From contig OZ018409.1 of NCBI GenBank assembly GCA_963969595.1, positions 5,718,520-5,782,519 of the forward strand: a stretch of 64,000 nucleotides of DNA, in the 5' to 3' direction. Positions 23,690 through 35,916 of the stretch are shown piece by piece. The notes beneath the pieces are model-generated. The model made no database searches and had not been told where the DNA came from. It worked only from the letters and a program-made list of their open reading frames with translations. Position 1 is the first letter of the stretch. The number at the start of each line of letters is the position of its first letter. The position numbers and the translations under genes are program-made. Source of the DNA: Neckera pumila (taxonomy: Eukaryota > Streptophyta > Bryopsida > Hypnales > Neckeraceae).

Positions 23690-23836
23690 TCAACAAATCA
23701 ACAACAATTTTATTACCAGTCCTACAAATCTCAACAAATCAACAACACTTTTATTACCAGTCCTACAAATCTCAACAAATCAACAACACTTTTATTACTA
23801 GTCCTACAAATCTCAACAAATCAACAACAATTCAAC
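23690..23836. repeat. 41-bp tandem repeat, about 3.5 copies
   Basis: The unit contains TTTTATTACCAG, TCCTACAAATCTCAAC and AAATCAACAACAC. Copies are nearly identical. Unit 3 has a single copy at about 41965, so the array is a recent local expansion in unit 2. Confidence 0.85.
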
Positions 23837-23883
23837 AAGAAGTAGCAATTGCAACATATCATCAATTATTTTGCAATGGTTTT

Positions 23884-24301
23884 AAGGTAAAAGACCCCAT
23901 TGCAGTCAATGGCCCACAATGGACACCTAATGACCCCGTTGTGGTTTTTTAGACCACAGTCAATGCCTTACATGGTAGTTATGGAGTAATTAGTGACCTC
24001 AATAGGTACTTCCAACTTTTTAGTGTAAAATTCTTTGTAAGAACTAATTTTTTAGGTCTTCCATGTTTGAAAATGTTGTGATTGCATTGGGTAGGAAGAT
24101 GACCACATTGGATTCAAATTTTGTTGGTCATGAGGTAGCATACAAACCCCTATGGGCTAATCACTTCAAAAATTCAGAACTAATTCATACTTGGTCCAAA
24201 AAATATAAATTCAAATGTCCTCACTGTCTCCCACACTTATCTTCTTGTGGGAAAAAATTTGAAAAATTTCAGCAATGGCATGAGGGCACACTCCTCATTC
24301 T
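23884..24301. other. unit 2-specific insertion of unknown type
   Basis: Unit 3 reads directly across this point (GCAATGGTTTTATATAGGTTGCAAC at about 42045, one break in the middle), so about 418 bp were inserted here or lost there. No TIR is seen. The ORF at 24063-24308 contains CPHC and SCGKK but is not a recognisable domain. Confidence 0.35.
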
Positions 24302-24627
24302 GATATAGGTTGCAACACATGATCAAATATTTGCAACGGTTTTGTATAGGTTCTGCACTTTTCCTTACACTCATCATGGTCTCTTTTACACCATAGCAAA
24401 AGCGCTGCAAACTTGTTACAGGCTCAAAGTTAACCCAATGCATATCTAAGAAAAAATTATTGTAGCAATCTCAAATAGTTGCAAATACACTGCACAATGT
24501 TGCAGTAAACCATTGCAAAATTGTTACATAATAGGGTCCTTGTTGTCAACTTGTCATTGCAGAACCATTCAAAACTACAATTCCTTCGACTTGGCTGTCT
24601 TGTATTATGGTGTTTTTGTAACGCCTA

Positions 24628-24857
24628 CACTGAATAGTGCAATTAGGTTGCCCCAGATTTATGTTGACCATGCGTGAATTTCACATGGTTTATAACTTTG
24701 AAGGTTGTTAATTAATTTTTTGGCAGCTTTGTAGTGGTTGCTAGGCCTTTTAAATATATATTTTTTGCAATAATTAGTGATGAAAATCTTTCTTACAGCA
24801 GTAAAAGTGTAAGATATGAGAAATTAGTGTGGAGCAACCTAATTGCACTATTTGGTG
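24628..24857. mobile_element. mariner-like MITE with TA target
   Basis: Ends CACTGAATAGTGCAATTAGG and the reverse complement CACCAAATAGTGCAATTAGG, flanked by TA on both sides (24626-24627, 24858-24859). The family continues at 19020-19215 and 63034-63281. Noncoding. Confidence 0.7.
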
Positions 24858-24998
24858 TAAATGCCCAAGGTCTGTTTTGAGCTTCTTACATAATGTTAAA
24901 ATTATGTAATAATAGAAAATGGGAGCAAACATGATATATTTACAATGAAAGGGATAGTAGAGATGGAAAAAAAATTCTTGAACATTCCTAGTCTTTAA

Positions 24999-25636
24999 CC
25001 CCTAAATGCTCAAGGCGCCAAATTTTGGTGTCAACAAAACTTTGAAGTTAAATAAGACCTAATTAAGTTTCTATTTTTAATAGTTTATATTTGTGTCAGA
25101 TTCTTTTTGAAGTTTAGTTTTAGCATCAAAAATCCAATTTTGAAAATGAATGAATAAGATTCTTCAGTTTAAGATTTTGTGCAAGGGTATCCATTGCAAT
25201 CTTGACTTTTCATAGTGTTGAGGGCTCTTAAAAATGAGCCTTAAATACACTAGATCTTGGAGAAAAAATCACACTAAAAATTCACTTAAGAAAATTGTAG
25301 AATAGATTTTTTGAAGCCATAAATTGATTGGAATTATGCATATTAGGCCCTTCAACCTTAATATATTTTTTTGGTGACCAATTTTATAAATTTGACATGC
25401 AAAAAGAAAATTGAAATAGTTTTATAGTTTTAACACCCTCATGATCAAACATTATAATCTTTCAATCCTTAAATGATATTGTCATGTTTTCTTATCCAAT
25501 GTGATCTTGAGCCTATCTAGTTTGAATTTGTACAATTACAATTCAAAAAATTGATTCAACTTATCAAAATGTCGGCTTTTTGTTTAATTTAGAGCAAATT
25601 TCAAGAAGCTTAAAATAGGCCTTGACCATTCAGGGG
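24999..25636. mobile_element. TTAA-type element, outer family O, unit 2 copy
   Basis: Ends CCCCTAAATGCTCAAGGC and the reverse complement CCCCTGAATGGTCAAGGCC, with TTAA on both sides (24995-24998, 25637-25640). The empty site is at 10315 in unit 1. Just inside the left end is the palindrome GGCGCCAAATTTTGGTGTC, absent from the right end. Noncoding. Confidence 0.88.
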
Positions 25637-26025
25637 TTAATCTACATTGGATTTAGAGAAAAATATTTCAAATTTGTAATTTCAAATTTAAAAAAAATAC
25701 AAGGTTCAATCTGGTGTGATTAAAAATATAGAAATAATTGTTCCAAATATTATGCTAATAATATCAATTATTAAATTTCAAAAAATAACTCATATATATA
25801 TAAATTTGAAAGAGTATTTTATTTTTCATTTCTTAAAATTAAAAAATACTACATTTGCTTCAAATTCGAGTATAATTTTTTTTGGAGAGGTAAAAAATCA
25901 TTATTCATCTTCTAATAATTTTTCTTCTCCAAAAGCTACGTTTTTTGTCTATAAAGTTGATCATCCAAAATTATTATAATCTAAAAATCCCATGGTTAAA
26001 ATTTTCTACAATTAATTCTATATAT

Positions 26026-26903
26026 GGATCAAATCACACTTAAAGGTACCATTGGGATTACTTTGCTAGGACAAAACTCAAGTCCTTTTTTGAACTTTTA
26101 AAGCTAAAAATTCCTTTGATGTTGTCATTTTTAAGAAATTTTTTTAAATGAATGGTATTGAAATGTGTTCCTTTAAAAAATTGGAGACAAAATTTTATAG
26201 AAAAAATCTTTATAAAGATATAAATCACCAATTTTAAGGTTAAATTTAATGACTTTTTACAATATAGCACGTTAAAAGATATTTTCATTCAAACTTTTTA
26301 TACTTTTCAAACATACAACTATTTAAAAGGACTTTTAGTGATTAAATCTTGAATTCAAAATTATGTATATTTTTAATTAATTAAATGATTATTGACATAT
26401 TATTAATTTCATCTCATACAAAATTTAGACATTCAAATCCAATGATAGCTTATATAATGATTTTAAAGTCAATAATATATATATTTTTTCTTAATACAAT
26501 CATCATTTGGATTGTTTTTTATATTGAAAAGGACGTTTACAAGTTTTTACTTCTGAATATTATAGAAAATGAAAAAATATTCAAATTGTAGAAAATAGTC
26601 CTTTTTTATTCTATCATATGATTATGTATGTACATGATTTTCTTGGATGCAATCACATTACTATTAATCAAAAAAACTGACATGTTGAAGTTGGAACTTC
26701 AATTGGAATTATAATAAAGAATTTTTATTTTTTGATAAATAAAGCAATATTAGGCTCAACATGACTTGAAATACTAGTAAAAAAAAGACTAAAATACCTG
26801 TAATTAATAGATTAGTATTAGAAAATAATAGCTAAAAAGAAGTTACATTGCAGATTTTAGTGGGTTTGACCCCCTTTGTGGTACATTTGAGTGTGATTTG
26901 ACC
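26026..26903. mobile_element. TIR element family R, unit 2 copy
   Basis: Ends GGATCAAATCACACTTAAAG and the reverse complement GGGTCAAATCACACTCAAAT, inserted in a TATATAT-like site that is unfilled at about 11710 and 43530. It lies in the opposite orientation, and at another position, to the copy at 39596. TSD of about 8-9 bp, imperfect. No transposase ORF is credible. Confidence 0.65.
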
Positions 26904-27045
26904 CGTATATTAAACATAGTATATTTTGCTTCTATATGGCTAAAACTAAAAATTTCAAGCACACCTATATGCAAAAAAATATCAAAGTAGGACAATTCAT
27001 TGATAATCTCTAGTGTCAGAAAGTTGTTAGGCCTTGAAGGATTAA

Positions 27046-28232
27046 CCCCTAAAGGACCATTGTCCCTTCGAGGGACAAATGGGATTTTGGGCAGGTACCT
27101 ACGTGCTGAATTTTTATTGTGATGTTTTGAAACTTCTTTTGAAGGTAGAAAAACTGCTAAGCTTCATGGGAATATAATTTTTTTTTTCAATCAATGCCCG
27201 GGAAAAAAAGTCATGTCCAAATTAGCTCAAAACAAAGGACGTGGAGCAGCAAAAAAATTTTGCAGTTTATTTTTTTAATTTTTTTCTTGTAGATTATATT
27301 TTTGTCTGTCTGGGAAGCTTTGATTCATTTCATATGGATTTGTTATGAGAAAGTTATGGACAATCTTGTTTTTTGCGCACTTAGAGCATCTTCCTAAAAA
27401 AATAACTTGTAGGATTCATTTCTAAATGCAATTTTTTACAATTTTTCAAAAAAAAGTTCCACAAGGTATAGTTTTTTTGCTAGAACCATTGAGATTAGAA
27501 TTTTTTAATTCCATATAAAAGATATTAGTATTTTAGAATTTCCTTCTACCTCAGACCTATTTCTACTTAACAATTTTCTATAGTAATGAAAATTAAGTTT
27601 TTTGGGATTTTTTTTTTCTCCTAGATTCTCAACTCAATTCCCCACTATAAAACTTAAAAGCTCAAAACTCTGTAGTGCAAAACATTTAAGTTAAAAATGT
27701 TCAATGTCAGAAAATCTAGTCTCGCAATGTGCTGAAAAACTTGTTTTTCTCACTTTAAATACAAATATCTTGCAATCTGTGCAGTCAAAAATTCTAAAAA
27801 ATTTTCCACATCTTTGAGTTATTTGTAAAGTAGGCTAAACCGGGGTTTAAACCCGTCAGTTTTGCGAAAAAACAGGATAAGTTCAGAAAGTTGTGCGCAG
27901 TCGGGACAAAACTGGGTGTGAAATTGAATTTTGCATCAAAATGGTGCTTAAGAAAATTTGGACCCCACTTTTGAGGTCATGTGTTGCAGGCTTCTTAAAA
28001 AAGGCCAAACGGTTTGGCTGGAGATGCCTTTCTGTAGTCCACTTGTTTCCCAAAAAGTCCTGCTCAAACTGATTTGGACTTTACAAATAACTCTATTGTC
28101 ATACTAGTTAGGTATAAGATCCTACGGTTAGATGTGAAAAAGAAAACAATTTTCAATTTTTTTACTCTTTGCTATAGAAATGGCAGTTTTGAGTGTTTTT
28201 TGGCAAAAAAAAAGCCTTGGTCCTTTTAGAGG
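27046..28232. mobile_element. TTAA-type element, family B, unit 2 copy
   Basis: TTAA at 27042-27045 and 28233-28236. Left end CCCCTAAAGGACCATTG followed by the hairpin TTGTCCCTTCGAGGGACAA; the right end GGTCCTTTTAGAGG has no hairpin. Unit 1 has the empty site (GAGGAATTAAGCTATG, about 11848); unit 3 has an unrelated TTAA element at the same place. It hosts a smaller insert at 27816-28093. Confidence 0.82.
27816..28093. mobile_element. 278-bp TIR insert nested in family B
   Basis: Perfect 16-bp inverted ends GAGTTATTTGTAAAGT. The interior is GC-richer than the host and includes the palindrome CGGGTTTAAACCCG-like sequence at about 27842-27858. The B copy at 10468 lacks it. TSD not resolved. Confidence 0.6.
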
Positions 28233-28703
28233 TTAAGCTATGGAAATTTTTAGTATTAATTTAGTAAAAAATAATGGTTAAAGAATTTGTCACTTTTGCA
28301 GTTTAGGGATTGAAAATAATATTGAGTATCCATTCTATCAAGGATTTGAAATTGAAATTGAAATTCAAAGAAATAAGATTGATGTTGTTTAATGTCCTTG
28401 CAACTATTTGAATTATCCTACAAATTGTGACCGTAAAATGTTGCCATTCATTTGGCCTCTCTTTCAATTCTTCTTCAAATTGCATTTGAATATTGATTCA
28501 ATTTGTAATTTTCTTGAAATAACAAGGTATTCAGATTGCATACACATACTTTTGTAGCACAATCTGTTGTTGTCTTCCTATTTCAAGATTCTGGTCCTAG
28601 CTACGTAATTTTCAATGTTCAATTATGATTGCATGCAATTTAATTACATTGATTTTGAGTAAGTTGTCTTCTCTCTAAATTGGAATTTTAGTCCCACCCT
28701 TAA

Positions 28704-29582
28704 CCCCTAAAGCCCCATTGTCCCCTCAGGGGACAAATCAACTTTTGGGCAGGATCCTGTGACCTCAATATTTAGTAAAAAATTTTAAAACTTTCCCATA
28801 AGATAGAAAAACTGATTAGGTTTGTGGAAAATTGATTTTTATTTCAATTGGTGCCTGGGAGTATAAGTTATACCACAAAAAGCTTCAAATTGAACTCAGC
28901 GAGCAGCACAAAAAAATTTGCAAAAGGTCAAAATAAATTAAATTTTATTTTCTAAAATTTTATATTTTTGTCTACATGTCAAGCTTTGATTCATTTTATT
29001 TGGACTAGTAATGAGAAAGTTAAGGACAATCTTGTTTTTCGGACAATCTAAGCATTTTTTTGGAAAAAGAACTTGTAGGATTCATTTTTGAATGCAATTT
29101 TCACAATTTTTCACAATTTTTTTCTTGAAATGTTGTGTTTGCTTGCTAAAACAATCTCACCATTGGGAATATTGTGTATCAATCCCATCTAAGAGCTATT
29201 AACAATTCTTTTAGTGTTTTTTTCAATCTTGGACCTATTTCTACTTTAAAAAGTTTTAAAGAATGAAAATCAAGTGTTTTTTTTTATAATGTTTTTTAAA
29301 GACTTTCAATTCATATCTTCAACATAAAAAAACTTAAATTCAAAGTCTGTAGTGCAAAAAATTTCCACAAATGGCGGTTAAAGTCATCTGAAATTGCAGA
29401 TTAGTACTCAAAAAAACTTTTTTTTCAACTTTGAATGCTAAATCGTCCAATCTATACGGTCAAACTTCATGAAAATTTTACCGCATGATCTTTGACAAGT
29501 GAAATACAAGATCCTACGGTTACATTATAAAAAAATGTTCTTTTTTTGTATTCTTGGGTGAACCCAACAAAAACTTCCTTAC
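28704..29582. mobile_element. TTAA-type element, family B-like, unit 2 copy
   Basis: TTAA at 28700-28703 followed by CCCCTAAAGCCCCATTGTCC and the hairpin TTGTCCCCTCAGGGGACAA. The right end is decayed (AACTTCCTTAC before TTAA at 29583). The unit 3 counterpart is 44856-45720. Noncoding. Confidence 0.65.
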
Positions 29583-29794
29583 TTAAGGCAAGTGGATTGT
29601 ATATAATTATTTATTTTGGATGATCATTGCATAAAATACTAGTCTTGAATCATTTGTTGTACAGTTTGGTCCAATACTTGTAATTCTCTATGGAATACAT
29701 TAAATGTACAAAATAATAATTTTTTTTAAAAGTATGATCTATATTTAAGAAGAGATGTCATTAGAAAAAAAGCAGCCCTTTGGAGGGCTGTTGG

Positions 29795-30523
29795 GTGATT
29801 GCATGAAAGACCGGTACTAAAACATTGTCACAAACGCAGCGGCGAAGCTTCATTTTGCAATAACTCTAGAAGCGTGACTTATATGAATTTGAAATTTTTA
29901 GTGGAGAGTCTTCTTATGAGTTTAATCATATCTCATATTTTCCAGAAATTTTAAAAAATCATTTAATATTTAAAAATCATTTAAACTAATTTGTCACGTT
30001 TTGAATTTTAAGGTTTTTACTACGTAAGGAGTCCCCAATTTAATGATTTGGAGCTGAAATTTCTATGGTGTATTCCCACAGTAGGAACTCACATTTCTAC
30101 CAAGGGGCATTAAAAAATATTTTATTTTATATCCTCTACGTCCATGCAAAGAAGGCTTCCTTGCACATGCAATTTTGAACTTTGAAGATGGTTTTAGGAT
30201 ACTTTTTTTTGGTGAAATCTATTTACCATGAAGGCTTCTCAAATGTCATTTTTTCAGGGTTTTTTTAAATTACATTTTCTACTTTTAACAAATTAAAATG
30301 CTAAAGTATGTATTTTCTTGCGATTCTGCACTTTTCTAGTTCTCCTATTTAAAGAATTTTTTTTTGCTCTTCCTTCATAGGGTATCTTCTTCTAATAGGT
30401 ATATACATTTCTCATATTTTTCATATTTTATTAAAAATGTTCTTCTATTTTTATAGTACTCCCAAAAAAATGGTTGAAAACGGCCAAAATGGAATAAAAA
30501 CGGAAGGTCATTCATGCAACGAC
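29795..30523. mobile_element. TIR element family N, unit 2 second copy
   Basis: Left GTGATTGCATGAAAGACC and right GGTCATTCATGCAACGA form inverted ends. The interior shares blocks with 20940-21700 and 37600-38290 (TAATTTGTCAC, GTACACGCA-type and AGATTTTCTAGTTCTCC motifs). Noncoding; exact ends uncertain. Confidence 0.45.
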
Positions 30524-31442
30524 CCTGTTGACATGGCCAAGCTATTTCAAGCTTGGCCTGCAATCTTGAAATGGTTGCTGGTGAGCAGTTAGCTCTTGTA
30601 TTTTTTTTTTTAAAATTTTTAAATTTTAAAAATTTTTTTTTTCTTAAGGTTGTAAAAGAAAATACATATATTATTATCATTAATTTTTTATTCGCAAATT
30701 TGGGTTCTTGCGCCACTGTCACAACAAAAATTGCTGCGTGGAAATAGGGCAAAAAATAAATTTTGAGCCCCAAAAAACACAATTTCAGGGTCCTCCAGAG
30801 GGCTATGGAGTAGCCCTTTGGAGCCCTAAAATTTTTTCTAATGTAAAAAATGTCAATTTTTGTAAATAAGTAAATTGGCGTGGCGTATTCCACTTGAGCC
30901 CTTATATTTTCAAGATGCATGTAAAATCTAATACTCTACTCATCATTAGGAACATTTTTGGGCCTCGAGAGGGCCATTAAGCTTTCATTTAAGTTCAGCG
31001 CCCCGCAATGCAAGTACAGAAAAAATAAAAAAATATTTTTTTTGAAAAAAACTATTAAAACTATTAAAAATTATTAAAAAAATAAAATAATTTGATTTGA
31101 TGCTGACATGGCACTACCAACATCCAAATTAAAAAATAAAAATAAATAAAAATAAAATTGATTTCCTCTATAAATTGCACCTAATTAAATTATTTCCTCT
31201 TTAATTGCACCTAATTTTATTTCCTCTTTAATTGCAACTTTTACCATAATCTTTAATGCAATACGATAAGTATTCAATAAATTATGGTATTTTATAAGAA
31301 GTTGAATCATTTTATATTTATCTTAAATGTAATAATATTATATATATATGTATGTACACGTATACATGTACATACATATGCATGTAGGTATGTATATGTA
31401 TATATACACAAACACTTGTGATAAGTTCATAATCTATATTTA
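30524..31442. other. unit 2 spacer with low-complexity tracts
   Basis: Contains T/A homopolymer palindromes (30600-30645), a stretch rich in AAATAAAAATA (31020-31160) and a TATG/TACA microsatellite (31340-31420). The 181-residue minus-strand ORF here is low-complexity and spans repeat ends; no gene is called. Confidence 0.4.
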
Positions 31443-31446
31443 AATG

Positions 31447-31588
31447 AATAGATATTTCGTTAAAATGGCGTCATTTTTCTTCTGTTTTTCCATTCATTTT
31501 CTACGACCAATTTACATTTTAGACCACATGGTGTAAATCTAAAAGTGCCAAGTTTGTGGTATACAACCATTTTAACAAAATATCCAAT
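31447..31588. mobile_element. family M MITE, unit 2 copy
   Basis: A 142-bp element with ATATTTCGTTAAAATGGC near the left end and CCATTTTAACAAAATAT near the right end. Flanked by AATG on both sides (31443-31446, 31589-31592). Confidence 0.72.
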
Positions 31589-31592
31589 AATG

Positions 31593-32412
31593 GCTTATTA
31601 ACCTCAAGTCTAAAAAACTGCCTAATAATTTCCAACTTGAACAATTAACTCAATAAGATTTGCACTTGCAAAATCTTCTCTAAACAACTCTATAAATGTT
31701 AGTCCTTTTGGGGGGGCACCAATGCACCCTGGGGCCAGATTGCACCATTTCAAAATAAATTCCTACTTTTTGCCATTAAAAAGTAGTCTCTTTTTGCCAC
31801 AAAATTTTCATTTCTATTTTAAGTATAGATGAAGTTGCCAAGTTTGGGTGAAAAAGTGCATGAATACAATTGAACTAGAAAATACCTTAGAATATAGTCC
31901 TTCACCAATTATAGTGATTTTCACTGATCGATTGCCATCCCAACACTTTCTCAAAAAGTAAAAAAAAGATTTTCTCTATGTCCAAATCCAGTTCACTATT
32001 CATATGGCATTCCACCAAATGAGTGTACCGACATTCTGTAATATTTGATCACTTGGCTAAAATTCAAGAAAATGGCACCGTACTTTTTGAGACGCCCATC
32101 GATCTGCAACATTCATCTATGAAATTCCAAAGCATGATCGATCTGCACTCAATATGGGTACTACACAACTTGCTTTTACTTGGAACAAAAAATTACAACT
32201 TTATTCCCTTGCTTAAGGTTTGTGTCTGACATTCATTACAATTGTCAAGACTCAAGAGCCTCGGGAATGCATGGAGATAGCATCGATCCGAGACTATGAT
32301 CAATTCTGAACAGACTAAGTAGCTGGCAGGCCAATATTCTCCAAAACTAAGGACCTCCTATGAAGACTTCCACATAGAGAGCCTTCAAGACTTTCCCAAA
32401 AAACATTCTTTT
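31593..32412. other. unit 2 spacer before the gene pair
   Basis: Paralogous to 15800-16550 and 46611-47240. No gene is supported. Confidence 0.4.
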
Positions 32413-32415
32413 ATC

Positions 32416-32573
32416 ACACAGGGAGAACGGGGAGGCGTTACCCTCCCCAGTATTTATTTCCACAGTGAAGCTTCACCCCCCCTTGACTTTCCATTTAAAG
32501 AAAGTCAAGGGGGGTGAAGCTTCACTGTGGAAATAAACACCGGGGAGGGTAACGCCTCCCCGTTCTTCCTGTG
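32416..32573. mobile_element. 158-bp foldback MITE, near-perfect hairpin
   Basis: Two arms of about 75 bases, differing at only about three positions, around an 8-base loop (CATTTAAA). The ends are CACAGG...CCTGTG, flanked by TCA on both sides (32413-32415, 32574-32576). Unit 1 lacks it (TTTTTGAAATTAACTG at about 16540). The arms are GC-rich in an AT-rich setting, and arm identity argues for recent insertion. Confidence 0.88.
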
Positions 32574-32976
32574 TCAATTAATAACTGAATAATTACAAGA
32601 ATAGGTATCGCTAGACATGGATCGATGGATCGCCAGCGCTTTCTTTACTTTAAAATCACTGGTTTATACTACCAAATAAAATGATCCAAACTCTGGAAAT
32701 GAATCCAATTCAAATCACTACTCCTAATCGAAGAGCCACAAGAACCAGCAGGTTCTGGAAATCAAACCACAACTCATAACCAAAAGTAACCTGAACACCA
32801 ATGTCAACACGAACAACACATGCATGTACATGAAACAAAAAAACACCCAACCGCTTGTTGTCGTTAAATATATATATCGAGCAGCCGATCAGTCCTTACA
32901 AATTGCCACGCATTGATCTCGAGCCAGAACCCAAGCACCCAAGCATTGTAGATTTCTTAATTGACATTGGGGGCGA

Positions 32977-33449
32977 CTAAGAATTATGCGTCTGCTCATG
33001 AGGAGTTGCATTCAGGCGTAATGACCGAGTCCGAGTACTCCGTCTGCGTCGTGCACCCCACCTTGCACCAACTGGCTCAACTATTTCGTCGTTGCTTTCA
33101 ATCTCAACAAGCTCACGGAAAGTCGGTGGATGCACAGGTCTTGCATCTGCTGGACCCCGCGAGGACTGCCCTGCTGCCTTGGGGGGCAGCAACACGGTTT
33201 GGCTGATCCACTGCAGGTTCAGATGATTCCTGCACTATCTCGGGTTTCTCCTCGCTTTCCATGTAAGCAAAAAAATGTGGCTCACTGAAAGTCGGAGAAT
33301 CCAGGAGAATCCACAGCTGGTGCATCTGCTGGACCCCGCGAAGAATGCCCTGCCTGGTGCTCCGTCTGGTTTGTTTGATCCATTGTCGATGGAGCGACTT
33401 CAGAACAAGCACGGCAAGGAGGAGACAAGGAGGAGACGGGTCCTGACAT
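32977..33449 (-). pseudogene. unit 2 copy of the minus-strand hypothetical gene, frameshifted
   Basis: Begins MSGPVSSLSPPCRA (ATG at 33449) after a conserved acceptor, then DQTNQTEHQAGHSSRGPADA. A local duplication (GGAGAATCCA repeated at about 33295-33312) shifts the frame. Downstream, PADARPVHPPTFRELVEIES and VEPVGARWGARRR resume in another frame to the stop at 32977. The module structure is as in unit 1. Confidence 0.45.
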
Positions 33450-34158
33450 CTTAGCAGCAAAGTGAAATCTGTAACGAAGCACGAAAAGATTAGAAAAGCA
33501 AGGATACACTAGTAATTCCAAAGGCTGCCAACTTTTAGATGACTAGAAATCAGAGAAGCTAGATCAAGTACTTGTGCATGACGTACCTGAAAAGTATGCA
33601 AAAAGAACATAAACCCCAGGAGCAAGTCAGCCTTAAGTAGAAAATGCACTGGCTTTAAAAGAACGAAGAGGAAAACAATGCCAGGGTGTGCAGTGTGAAG
33701 ATCCATATTTAAAATGCTTATGCATGGAGCTCCCTGCATTGGTCTCGGTAGTCTCGTATTTGAGGCTAATCTCGGCAGCAGGTTTAGGGCGAAGAGCAAT
33801 GGATGGTCTCGCGAGTTGGGAAGGGAAATAAAAAAGGGTTCCAACCAGAGACTGAAACATTTTTCTGCTTTGAAGGCGCTGCACCAGTCCAACTGCTTTG
33901 GATCGCTTCTAGGCCCATTGCAACAGGTACTCAGTTCGACCTTCAGTTCATTTTCTTGCTTAAGTTTACTAGACCATTTGTGGTGTCTGGTGATGCTGGA
34001 ATTTAATTAGTTTCTGTCAATCAAAGTCACTGATAGCACTAGCAGACCTTAACTCGAAGTTCAGTACTTAAGTCATGTTTGATCGAATTGATTGCATGAT
34101 GCAGCGCTTCTTGATTGCATCAACAAGGGCCAGTGTCGAGGTACCTCCAGGTCCGTCC

Positions 34159-34491
34159 ATGGAGAACCCAACTGAAAGAAACCCGTGTCGTGCTGAGTTC
34201 ATGGACAAGCATCGCGACATCATTGACAATTCTGCAAAGTATTTGGAGCTGCAAAGGGAGGGCGAGCTTGAACGCATCGCCAAAGCCAAACGAGATGCAG
34301 CACTTGCTGAGTTGAACAGTAAGGAGAATGAGCGAGCGATGAAGTCTCGTCCCTTGACCAGGGAGCAACACCGATTGAACAAGGCGGCCCGGAGGGCATC
34401 CCGTCGTGCCATGAACGCGACGAAGAAGACGGTGGTTGAGGAGTCTGAGGACAACGTTGACGTCAAGGAATTCTTGAAATCAATCAATTAG
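34159..34491 (+). CDS. hypothetical basic helical protein, unit 2 copy
   Basis: 110 residues from MENPTERNPCRAEF, in context GTCCATGG, to KEFLKSIN. Function unknown. Intact, and differs from the unit 1 protein at about a dozen positions plus a two-residue insertion (VD) near the end. The middle (RIAKAKRDAALAELN and the basic stretch after it) is unchanged, and the DNA there is identical to unit 1. Same leader exon, donor (CAACAG|GTACTC at about 33928) and acceptor-like TGATGCAG. The best current candidate for an expressed unit gene. Confidence 0.5.
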   Translation: MENPTERNPCRAEFMDKHRDIIDNSAKYLELQREGELERIAKAKRDAALAELNSKENERAMKSRPLTREQHRLNKAARRASRRAMNATKKTVVEESEDNVDVKEFLKSIN

Positions 34492-35059
34492 TCCAGGCTC
34501 TGTCAGTGACAAAGTGTTAATCTTCGTTGCAAAGGTATCCAGTCCCGTAGCTGGTATCGTCAATTTCGTTACTTTGACGAGATTCTGGAACCGAGAATTG
34601 TGACATACTGTACATCTTTAGGGCCCACAAACCAGGGTCGGACAGATAATTATGGATTTATATTCTTGGGTGCGCATCCTGAAACCTGGAACAAGACGTA
34701 GGATTGGAATATATACCGCCAATTTGAACACTGAAATTGAAGTTTAGTCAATCGATCACAGATATAGAGACTGGGCTGCAGAGAAGCACGTGTTGCAAAA
34801 TTTTGTATTGGCCGGAACTGGAATAAATGTTTGACAGTTTAGCAGCTTGACTGCCGTAATATCTCTCTGTGATGAATGTTTTGCTTAATCACGTCGGAGC
34901 AGATTCTATACTGTACAGTACGTGCTAGTGTACAAAAGACCTTGATTGCGGATTGGTTTACAATGGCCGCCAGAAACTTTGTAGCAAATTACAATAGTGT
35001 GTAGTACAACATGATTGTGCAATAAATTTGCAACTATTTAGATCGTAATATTTTTAGAT

Positions 35060-35234
35060 TATTTCAGTTTGTGCAACGGTTTTTGGACACATTTCATGCA
35101 AGTCTCATGCAAGTCTCATTCAAGTCTCATGCAAGATCCCATGGTTGAATATGCAAAAAAAAAAAAAAAAAATTCTATTGTAGCTCTTAGTACTAAAAAT
35201 GGCAGTTTGTAGTGTTTATTCATGAACCTTTCAG
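35060..35234. mobile_element. right-end fragment of a D-like TTAA element
   Basis: CAAGATCCCATGGTTGAATA through AACCTTTCAGGG followed by TTAA resembles the right end of the 19339 and 35917 elements. No left end. Contains short CTCATGCAAGT direct repeats (35095-35140). A paralogue lies at 60405-60455. Confidence 0.45.
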
Positions 35235-35916
35235 GGTTAAATTGACGCAATTGCAACACCAGAATTTGTGACACTCATTTACACAAAGCTCTTCAAATTT
35301 GGACAAGTTAGTATAGTTTATGTTTCAGGCCAGACGTCCTGGAAGTGGCCAAGTCGTTGGGACACCGCCAAGATGACATAAACTTACTGTAAGGTATAAA
35401 CTTGAGCGACCTTCCGATTCCCAGACTCCAAACAAAGGCTGCAATGGAACAGAACAATATTGTTGTAATCACGAGTTAACAGAAGGGGGTAGAAAAAAGG
35501 TATACATGACATCCAGGCATATTTTGATTACAAGAAATATCGAGCAATGCAAATTCCCATTGACAAAATCGTCAATGTAAATCATCAATTTCGTTAAACT
35601 GGAGCAATTCCAGCTTAAAAATTGTGACATCATTCGGAAGGTCTAATTTGAGCCAACAAACCAGGACAGTATAAATTTATGTTTCAAGCCACTTGTCCCA
35701 GGTGACATGTGCCAATGTATTCCCTTGGAATTCCGTCGATATAAGGAAATTGTTGTTTGAATAATTTGGCGTGATTGAAGTCTTGCACAGTTTTAGGATG
35801 CAATCATCTTCCCAAAGCTCTCAAAACTAAGTTGTTTTGGCCTTGAAAATGCCTAAGCGTTTGAATGTTGTCAATTAGTAAAATTGATGATTAGAATGTA
35901 TATAACCATTGTTTAA

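Noticed and set aside
24063..24308. ORF with CPHC and SCGKK, possible zinc finger
   Set aside because: Inside an insertion found only in unit 2; no full zinc-finger spacing and no homologous frame in the window.
26058..26591. ORFs inside family R
   Set aside because: AT-rich, membrane-like by composition only; not conserved with the copy at 39596.
30375..30920. 181-residue minus-strand ORF
   Set aside because: Low-complexity Phe/Lys/Ile-rich translation spanning A/T homopolymers and a TIR; nothing resembling a domain, and the frame is not conserved in unit 3.
33509..33892. 127-residue ORF upstream of the minus-strand unit gene
   Set aside because: Conserved as DNA (leader region) but frameshifted between units; RPSIAL...AAEISLKYET is shared by units 2 and 3 in another frame and broken in unit 1. 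Treated as leader/intron.
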